NCBI GenBank assembly: GCA_008802785.1
Contig: VUYT01000010.1
Location: forward strand, 372,001-436,000
Source of the DNA: Symmetrospora coprosmae
Lineage: Eukaryota > Basidiomycota > Cystobasidiomycetes > Symmetrosporaceae
DNA length: 64,000 bases
Direction of reading: 5' to 3'
Positions 56,332 through 64,000 of the stretch are shown here, in pieces. Each line of letters starts with the position of its first letter. The first letter of the stretch is position 1. The notes beneath the pieces are model-generated. The model did not search any database. It was not told where the DNA came from and was given only the letters and a program-made list of their open reading frames with translations. Both the position numbers and the translations under genes were made by a program.

Positions 56332-58883
56332 ATGGCCTCGCACAGCATGGACAGCAGCCTCAGCGTGTGGTCCAATGCGAGCAGCAGCGGTACCAGCACG
56401 GGCAGCGACGGTCCAGTCGTGGTGCGCCACACGCCAGGCGCTATACACGGTGTCATCGGGTCGGGGCGACGGACGGTCGTCGACGAGCTGAACAGCAGCA
56501 GCAATGGAGGACCACAGCGAGAGCACATTGATGCCCGGCTGCAGCTCGAGCTAGCCATTGTCCGGCGCAAGCTGCGCGCCACAGAGTTGGCCTACAAGCA
56601 GCTTGTGAGCTCCACGCCCCTCGCGCACTTCTCGGGATGGACAGCCTTGCTGATGGCTGCGTCTGCACTGCACTGAGCACAGGAGAACGACTACCTATCG
56701 ATCAGAGACGCGCATAGCACCGTGCTCGTCGTGCTCGGCGACAGTCACAGTGACGGTCAGACTCACAGCGGAGAGGAGCGCGCTCAGCACGTACTCGAGG
56801 CGATTCGCGCCGACCTCGAGGGGCAGCACCTGCACGCGCGCATCCAGGTCATATACAATGTGCGTTCAGCTCTCGTTCAGCGTCGATCGTGTGCATTGCT
56901 TGCGCGGACCAGGCGATGACATGCGCTCAGAACTTTTTCGATGATCCTCCTTTGACAGTCACGTGACGCACAGGCTCTGTCAGGCGCGCCTGCCCTAGAG
57001 AGTGTCCTCACGGTGTACGACGAAAAGGGCGAGAAGCTGCAGTGTGAGTGTCGCGTGAAATGCTCGCCTTCCCTTGTTCAAGCAGCACCAGTACCGCCAA
57101 AACATCTGACACGGCTACTTCGTCTCGCCCCGCACAGACCTCCTCGGGACTTTGTCACCTTTCTCGCAGGTCAAGCGCGTCTACGTATCCCTGTCCCCTG
57201 CTACCGCCTCCTGCGTCCTAGTACCCGTCCTGAAGGACATCATCGAAGGCCGCAATATATCGTATCACCGATTGCCTGCCTCGCTGGAGTGCAGTCCCAG
57301 CCTCAGCTCGCCAGGATGGACCAGCCCGACAAGCACCCACACAAGCAATGGTGTCACCGCACACGGCCGAAAGCAGTCCGAGAGCGCATCGGACTGCTCC
57401 ACAGCAGCGACGTCCGTCTCGAATGGGCACACATACGCCAAAAACCCGGAACATCAGGAAGGGCCACATGCCATGCTCGACAAGATACGCTTGCTGTCCG
57501 CTGGAGACGGCGGCGACGAGGGCGTCCTCGCTGGCGTTGCGGAGCAGCTCAAGAGCCTATACCGGGGCAATGACGAAATGATTGCGCAGCTGGAGGAGAT
57601 GGACATCAGCTCCCTCTTTAGCAGGCTAGAGGTCAGCCAAAGACGTCTGACTGGCCGCTATTCGCCCACAATACATGCTGACGGGTTAGTGTGCGCGACG
57701 CTTCCAGATACCGACACTGGCTGCTAGTCAGGCGCCGAGCACGATGCAGGCAGATCCAGATGACGTCGCCGCTGCGCAATCTACGAGCGAGTCCACCCTC
57801 GTCGCGGACCTCGAATTCGACGCTCCAGCTCTGGTCCCGCTCAAGACTGCTTCGTCAACACGAGGGGCTGCCAGGACGAGCAAGGACAAGACGGTCTCCA
57901 ACGCAAAGCTGCGGATCGCCATAGCGGGTCCTGCGGAGGCCAAAGCTGCCGTCCTTGCCCCTGCTAAAGAACCAGTTTCGGCCGACACGCGTGCCGTCTC
58001 CCCTATTGCCCCCGTGAAGTCACTGTCATCGCCGGTACCGGCAGAGCCATCAGCAATGCACGCCACGTTGGCAGCAGAATCAGTCAGTGCAGCAGCGACG
58101 CCAGAGATGAGCGCAGGAGGCTGGGCCGACGTCGTGCGGAAGGGCAAAAAGTCCACGCCGCAAGACGGCGCTGTCGGATCTGCCTCGAGTCCGAGCACGC
58201 CCGTCCTTGGCAGCAGCAAGACCGGCTTCGACGATGATCATGAGGGCGGGCAGAACGTGAAGGCAGGCCTGGGTAGTGTGTCGCCGTGTAAGCCGCGAGC
58301 CACGCAGAGTGAGCGGATTGCCGCTTTCCAGTCATCGGTGTGCCGGAGGGAGCAGCAGGACCACTTGACTGACGGACCGTGAGCGTGCTACAGATGCGAA
58401 ATGGACGCCGCTGGATCCGAATCTCCCGCTGTGCAAGCAGAAGATTCCGCCTTGGTGGGTCCTGGCCATCGCTAGGCTGTTGCTGCGTCTGTGGCTCCTA
58501 CTGATGACGCACGATGCTCCCTACAGCAACATGTACTACATTGGATTCGGCTGTTCCAACTCCAAATGCAACTACGGACACGAGTACAAGCTGAACGCCG
58601 CCCAGCGGGAGGAGCTGCGGTGGGTCATCACTTTCGCAGAGGCTGCATGGCATGGCGCGGCATGGCATGGCACGGCATTGGCATGTCTGAGGGCGCTCGC
58701 AGCTGATGTTCGGACCGGCCAACTTGCAGCCTCGGCGCACTCAGGACGGTGTGCACGTACAAGCGAGCCAGGCAGGCGTGCGTCACGGGCAAGGACTGCG
58801 TGTTTGGACACGTCTGCCCGCAGGGCAAGAAGTGCAAGCTGGGCAGCAAGTGCCAGTTCCCGCCGCACATGCACACGGCCTGA
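56332..58883 (+). CDS. Tandem CCCH zinc-finger protein
   Basis: Eight exons: 56332-56604, 56683-56859, 56974-57043, 57138-57684, 57728-58287, 58394-58454, 58527-58619 and 58745-58883, giving 639 residues. The N-terminal block has coiled-coil character (LQLELAIVRRKLRATELAYK). A folded region follows with VLVVLGDSHSDG and VKRVYVSLSPATASCVLV, then a low-complexity linker. The C-terminus carries CCCH zinc fingers: CNMYYIGFGCSNSKCNYGHE, then a Cys/His-rich end with ACVTGKDCVFGHVC and KKCKLGSKCQFPPHMH. This layout occurs in a fungal family of CCCH proteins that I cannot name securely; RNA binding is the usual role of CCCH fingers. The 43-nt intron at 57685-57727 is the shortest I accepted here and the exon join there is the least certain. 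A GGCAT-like repeat sits in the last intron. Confidence 0.82.
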
Positions 58884-59322
58884 TGAGCGAGGTCTCACAT
58901 ACATACATAACGGGACGCGCGCGCACACGAGGACATTCTCCTTCCACGCAACCTGCGGGGCCGAGTCGTCCCCCACATCCGCCAACCGCATCTGTGACGT
59001 TCTCTCCGTTGCAAGGTACCTTTCCCCTTCCTCCTTTCCCCGTTGTTGTTCCATACACCCTTAGCTTCTCGTTTTTGCAGCCTCCCCGTACGGTACAGTC
59101 GAGCGTCGTTGTGCTTTCTCCTTCCTGCACCGTTGGCGTGCCATGTGTGAACTGTTGTACGCGCAGAGAGATGCGCGTGCTCCTTTCCCTCCCCTTTCCG
59201 CCACGCTCTGAAAATAGGGGCTTCACCTGCTGACAGCTTCGCCAGGCCAGTCTGCGGTATGCTTCGACTGCACAAGGGACCTCCAGCATAAATACACATC
59301 AACATCTGAGAGAAGCATCGTG
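58884..59322. other. Spacer before the Srp40 gene
   Basis: Pyrimidine-rich stretch acting as 3' end of the CCCH gene and promoter of the Srp40-like gene. No supported gene. Confidence 0.45.
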
Positions 59323-60985
59323 ATGACAAGCAGCAAAACAGTATCACCCGCGGCCGAGGAGTCGGCCATCGCGGCTGCCTTCCAGCAGGTGCACGACTTC
59401 CTCAGCGTCCAAGGGTGCACAAAGACGTTGAAGGCGCTGCAGAAGGAAGCGCCGGCCAGCGCTGGGATCGCAGGGAGAGCAGCGGCGACGACGTCCGACC
59501 TGCTCGAGCAGCAGCGCGCTCAGGCAGCTTCTGCGTCCAGGTGCGGCACACACCTTGCTCTGCTGTGCTCTGGGTGCAATCTTCTTCAAGGCTGAAAATT
59601 GTCCATCCGTGTCGACGTCGACGTCGCAGCTCCAAGCTGGCAGCAGAGGAGGAAGAGAGCAGCAGCAGCAGCAGCAGCGACGAAGACTCGGACGATGAAG
59701 CGAGCAGCGACGACGACGACGACGACGAGGAGGAGGAGACCGCCGCCGTCGTGGCCGCAGCACCAGCGGCAGTCATCAACAAGGTAGCGGCGTCTCCAGC
59801 AAAGCGTGAGTTCGGGCCGAGCGCTCCACCTCACTACGGAGCTCGGGGCTCTGGGCTGATAGTCCATGATTGCGTGCGTCAGCTGTCGCGAATGGCAAGA
59901 CGAAGCCCGCCAAATCCGCTCCACCACCGCCTGCCTCGTCGTCATCCTCGTCCTCGTCCTCGTCCTCGTCATCATCGTCATCACCCGAAGACGGCTCCAG
60001 CAGTTCAGAAGAAGACGATGACGAAGAAGCTGCTGCTGCAACCGTAGCCCCAGCAGTCACAGCCGCAGTCGCAAAAGAGGACAGCTCCTCGTCAGACTCC
60101 TCGTCCGCCAGCAGCGAAAGCGATTCGTCCAGTGACAGCGAAGCCGAAGCGGCCGTGACCGTCACAGCAACGCCTGCGGGTGCGGCTGCGCCGGTCACAA
60201 GCACACCCGCGCCAACTGCACCCGCCGCTACCGCTGCCGCTGCTGCATCGTCTTCGTCCGAATCATCCTCTTCATCCTCGGAGGAATCGACCTCAGAATC
60301 GGACTCTTCATCTGAGGACGAGGACGACACGCCCGCAGAGCCAATTCTCCCGGTCGCACTCTCCAAGACCGCCAACAAGGCCGCTACCAGTGTCGCTGCA
60401 GCCGCACCTGCCGTCACAAACGGCAAAAAGCGGAAAGCCGCGAGCAGCAGCAGTAGCTCAAGCTCCAGCTCCTCATCGTCGTCGTCATCTTCATCGGACT
60501 CCTCGTCCTCCGACAGCGACAGTGACGCCGCCCCGCCTACCAAAAAGCTCGCCGTGACGAAGACCGTCGTCCAGCTGCCTGCAAGCGAGGCCGCGACGGG
60601 TCAGGTGCAGAGCGCAAGCGGGAGTGTGGCGGTCCCGGTCGATGCGCCGGTGGCAGTGGCCGTGGCCGCTGCGAACGGATTTGTGAACCCGGAGCGTGCA
60701 GCGCGGGTCGCTGGCGCACGGCCAGCATCGAGCGCGGGTGCAAAGGCGAAGCACACGCCGTTCCGCCGCGTGCGCGTTGAGGACCACGTCGTCGATTCCC
60801 GCCTCGCCGACAACAGCTACCTCGGCAAAGCCGGACAGGACCGCACCGAGTACGGCTACAAGGCACACCAGGCACTCATCGTCACACGCGGCAAGGGCTT
60901 CACGAAGGAAAAGAACAAGCACAAGAAGGGCAAGCACGGAGGAGGGTTCATTACCATGGAGTCGCACAGCATCAAGTTTGACTAG
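59323..60985 (+). CDS. Srp40/Nopp140-like nucleolar protein
   Basis: Three exons: 59323-59540, 59630-59805 and 59883-60985, giving 498 residues. The N-terminus has a LisH-like helix (FQQVHDFLSVQGCTKTLKAL), which Nopp140 proteins share. The middle is alternating Ser and Asp/Glu tracts broken by Lys/Ala/Pro segments, the classic CK2-phosphorylated repeats. The C-terminus is the conserved SRP40 domain: HTPFRRVRVEDHVVD, DNSYLGKAG, YGYKAHQALIVTRGKGFTKE and HSIKFD at the very end. Family knowledge: Srp40 chaperones box C/D and H/ACA snoRNPs in the nucleolus. The start is the ATG at 59323. Confidence 0.94.
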
Positions 60986-61584
60986 ACTGTCTTGAGTGCC
61001 TAGTATGCTGTGCCTCTGCTTGGTTGCAGGAGGAAGCGAGCACTTGGACGTCTTTGTTGTGCTCACATCGTATGCCCTCATCGACAACGTAATCGACTAT
61101 TGCTTCCCTCTTGGCGCCCGAGCAGCAAGTCCCTGCTTCCGCTCTTGAGCTGGCCACTCGTCGAGTAAGGCCGACTTCAGATTATTATGAAACGCCGTGG
61201 ACAGATTGCCCGGGAAAGGTGTGAAGCCTTGTGTAGACGGACCACGATCTCCCACGATGCTGAGGCGAATCAAAGATTGCCGGGGGCTGCATACGCGCTG
61301 CCACGACGGCTGTTCCTGCTGAAAGCTGTTGGTGCCATACGGTGTCGGACAGGCGCAGCGGAGGCGAGCCACGGTGCGGCTTGGCTTGATGGTCTGCGCT
61401 ATTGCTGAATGTGCCTCGCCCATGCTCGGACTTGCTGAATACCCTTGTGGTTTGATGTACCTTCCGATCCTCTTATTGCCCATTGGCGGTGCTGACTTCT
61501 GGTAAGTCCGCGCGGGCGGATGATCATCTGCGCGGCTGCACACCGACCGTGCGAAAGCCTTCGCATCGCACACGTCCCGTAGAC
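60986..61584. other. Convergent spacer
   Basis: Between the Srp40 stop (+) and the Sld3 stop (-), about 600 nt. Short open frames lack motifs. Both 3' ends lie here. Confidence 0.5.
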
Positions 61585-64000
61585 TTATCCGTGACCGCCT
61601 TTTTGCGGCGTTTCCCCGACCAGCACACCCCCGTTGCTGTGATTGCTGCTCCTCAGCAAGTCCATCTCGTCCCAGTCGTCATCATCTTCCTCATGCTCCT
61701 CTTGCCTCGCTCCGCCCGCTCCACCCCGTCTGCCTTCCGCCCGGCCGCCAGCGCGCAGGTCAGGATCCACAATTGGCGCAGCAGACGACGCGCCAAAGCT
61801 CGGCAGACTGGCGCTCCGCGCGAACGGGCTAAAGACGGAAGACTGGTTTGCGCGCCTGCTCGATTTGATCTTCACGCGCTCCCTCCCAGGCGTACCGAAC
61901 ACGAGGGTGCGGTCCCTGTCTTTGCCCGACGACCCGCTCTTTCGGGGACTGGCGAGCTTGCGCTTGCTCAACCGGTCCATGCCCTCGGTCGTCTCCGCGA
62001 CATACGATCTCGAGCCGGATGTCACGTCAGAGACAGGCGCAACGGGCTTGTTGGCGCCCTTACTCCCCGAGACGAGCGCCATGCTCGAGAATCCGGAGCT
62101 CTTCTTGACGCGCGTGGGAGCGTCGCCATTGTGGCTAGCAGGTTTGGGCTTGGCACCGAACTCGACCTGGCGAGCGGCGAAGAGATTGCGACTGCCGTTG
62201 GCGAAGCTTCCACTCGACTTTGACCGGGCAAGCCCGCGCTGCGTCGCGCTGCTGGCTCCTCCGCCAGCTTGCAGCGTGCCCTTGATGGTGGCAGGCTGTC
62301 GAAGCTGTCGGAACCTGTCAGCGACTGCGGCTGACTCGGGCGGCGGCATGAGCCAGCTAGCGTCGTCCTTGCTGCCGTCCGCTTCCCCAGAGACATCCTC
62401 ATCGGCAGGCCCGGGTCTTGTGACATTGGCAAGGTCAGGCTCATCCTCGAGGAGTTCCTGCAGCATCCGCGCCTCCTCCTTCCGCGCCTGCCGCTCCCTC
62501 TGCTCCCTCTCGCGCTGTGCGGCGACAAGCTTGGCGAGCGTTGGGCTCGCTGGTATGCGAGTGCGCTCTCGCTCCTCCTGCGCGATCTGTATGCTGCGCG
62601 CGAGCTGCCGCAAGTCTGGTGTGGGGTGGTGGAACGGCGACGGCTCGCCTGTGCCTGTGCTAGGGTGCGCAGGACCTGCGGGGGCTGAGAAGGGATTCAA
62701 GGGCCCGTGCCGGCGGTGCGCGTGCGGGTGCAGGGAGAGGTCGAGCGAGGTCGAGGTAAAGAGCTTGGAGTGGCAGCCGGAGAGCATGTCGGCGGGTAGC
62801 AGATCCGCGTAACTGCGAGTGCAGGCGGGAGGTCAGTACATCACAGAGGCTGTAAGCATCAGTCGCTGCGAGTATTGAGCATTGCCTATCGACAAGGCAG
62901 CTAGTCCACCCACTTGGCTTCGACTACGTCCATCCAGAATCGCTGGTATTTGTCGAGCTCCTGCACAGCGCCTCCGGCACTGCGACCCTCTGCCCCGATC
63001 AACCCGTCGCGAGGTGGCAGCAAGTCGCCCATGAGATCCGCCAAGCTTTCTCCAATCCCGCCGACAGCTTGATGGATCGCGAGGCTGTCCGTGAGCTCGT
63101 CGAGCCGCACAGCCATCATCTTGTATGCTCTATCGAGCCTGCTCCGCCTCTTCTGCGCGTCCTCCACGTGCTCATCCGTCTCGACAGTTTCGTGGCTCCG
63201 CTGCTGCCGCGGCGTGGAGAGGTGGGTGCTGGAAAGAGTGGACGGGTGCACCATCTTGCGCTTGCGCGGCGTGCTGTTTCCGTTGCCATTACCATTGCCG
63301 TCAAGGTGCACAGCGCTGGCCGCGCCACGGATAGAGGAGAACCAGCTTGCGGAAGAATGCGAAGATTTGCGGCCATGCCGAGCTGGTGTGGGCAGCACAG
63401 AGAGGATGTGCAGCACGAGCACGATCTGTAGCTCGATCCTGTTCCAGCAGCGGGACGCATCGGGAAGATCGGGGATTGCCGCGTGCGTTAGCAGCTCTCG
63501 GAAGGACAGGTTCAGCACTGTAAGCATGTACGCACTCTGTCACCTCGAGGCTCATCAGCCAGTCCCTCTGGCCGAGCTTTATGCTGCCGTCGCTGTTTCC
63601 GCTGCCCTTGTGACCAGTGCTGGCAGATTCCCCATGCGGGCTACCCTTGCCTGCAGCGAGCGAGCCATTGTGCGCTTCATGCGGATTAGAGCGCGCGTCC
63701 TTCTCGCGTTGTTGCTGGAGCCAGAGCGTGAATGCCCCGTGCAGCGCAGCCGTCTCGTCACGCGAGAGCGTCGACTGTGCCTGCTGCGAAGCGAATGCAG
63801 TTTGGAAGGCGTCGGCTTCTGCTTCGCGCTGCCCCAGCTCGATCTCCATGTCCCCAGCATTGGCGTGGTTCCCCTTCTCCGGCCCCTCTGTCTGTTCCGA
63901 CTCTGTGGCCGCGACAATTCTCTCGTCTTGCCGCCGCTTCCTGTCCTGCATGCCCTGCTCGTGCTCGTGCTGCCAGGCCCCGACGAGCGCCGGCACGTCC
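61585..64000 (-). CDS. Sld3/Treslin-like DNA replication initiation factor (5' end outside window)
   Basis: Three exons visible on the minus strand: from beyond 64000 to 63536, then 63438-62914 and 62812-61585. The first exon is cut by the window edge, so the start is missing. Exon 1 ends LGQRDWLMSLEVTE and exon 2 continues IELQIVLVLHILSVLP, giving the SLEVREMQLQI-type helix of the Sld3 core. RAYKMMAVRLDELTDSLAIH, then KYQRFWMDVVEANYADLLP across the next intron, matches the end of that domain. The C-terminal 400 residues are disordered and charged (EERERTRIPASPTLAKLV) with many SP/TP sites. Family knowledge: CDK-phosphorylated Sld3 recruits Cdc45 and binds Dpb11 at origins. Confidence 0.85.

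Noticed and set aside
59630-60540. Long opposite-strand open frames over the Srp40 repeats
   Set aside because: They are shadows of serine and acidic codon repeats on the other strand; the plus-strand protein has the conserved SRP40 end.
63439-63535. An 18- or 26-nt intron in Sld3
   Set aside because: Those lengths are too short to splice. Using the GTGCGT donor with the acceptor at 63439 gives a 97-nt intron and restores the conserved SLEVTEIELQI helix.
1-64000. tRNA, rRNA, transposon or virus-derived sequence
   Set aside because: I looked for B-box-like strings, terminal repeats, transposase, integrase or reverse transcriptase motifs and found none. By-eye search is limited, so a tRNAscan or repeat-library search returning a hit would overturn this.

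Overview
This 64 kb window is nuclear DNA of an intron-rich, GC-rich fungus. Nearly every gene is cut by short spliceosomal introns, mostly 60-110 nt with GTGAGT/GTGCGT/GTAAGY donors and YAG acceptors. The proteins are fungal, including a KCS1-type kinase, a Zn2Cys6 regulator, Cdc11/Nud1, Sld3, Srp40 and Rrn7. Intron density and base composition suggest a basidiomycete, and I lean to Ustilaginomycotina, but that is inference. I saw no transposon, LTR element, viral fossil, CRISPR array, rRNA or tRNA. All exon maps below were derived by hand from splice signals, reading phase and conserved protein motifs.

Layout. 0.5-6.3 kb: KCS1-like inositol polyphosphate kinase (+). 6.8-9.4 kb: unknown disordered protein (-). 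10.0-10.7 kb: small secreted Cys-rich protein (-). 11.5-12.9 kb: C-terminal RING protein (-). 13.5-17.9 kb: Zn2Cys6 transcription factor (+). 18.3-26.8 kb: head-to-tail run of PI 4-kinase PIK1, proteasome chaperone NAS2 and Pol I factor RRN7 (+). 26.9-30.5 kb: CPSF100/CFT2 (-). 30.8-33.8 kb: two tandem genes of an unrecognised zinc-finger-like family (-). 34.5-36.4 kb: ARF1 GTPase (+), split into ten exons including 4-, 12- and 3-nt microexons. 37.9-38.5 kb: ribosomal protein eL36 (+). 39.3-40.8 kb: AlkB-type dioxygenase (-). 41.0-42.5 kb: D-2-hydroxyacid dehydrogenase (+). 42.5-45.9 kb: two tandem paralogues of a second unrecognised family (-). 46.5-51.9 kb: Cdc11/Nud1 scaffold (+). 52.2-53.7 kb: PQ-loop membrane protein (-). 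54.4-55.9 kb: unknown protein (+). 56.3-58.9 kb: CCCH zinc-finger protein (+). 59.3-61.0 kb: Srp40/Nopp140 (+). 61.6-64 kb: Sld3, running off the window (-).

Most genes are unrelated housekeeping functions (phosphoinositide and inositol phosphate signalling, rRNA transcription, mRNA 3' processing, vesicle traffic, replication, mitotic exit), so this is not a pathway cluster. The novelty lies in three places: the ARF1 microexons, the tandem zinc-finger-like family with an intragenic module duplication, and the tandem 'SIH...WGF' family.
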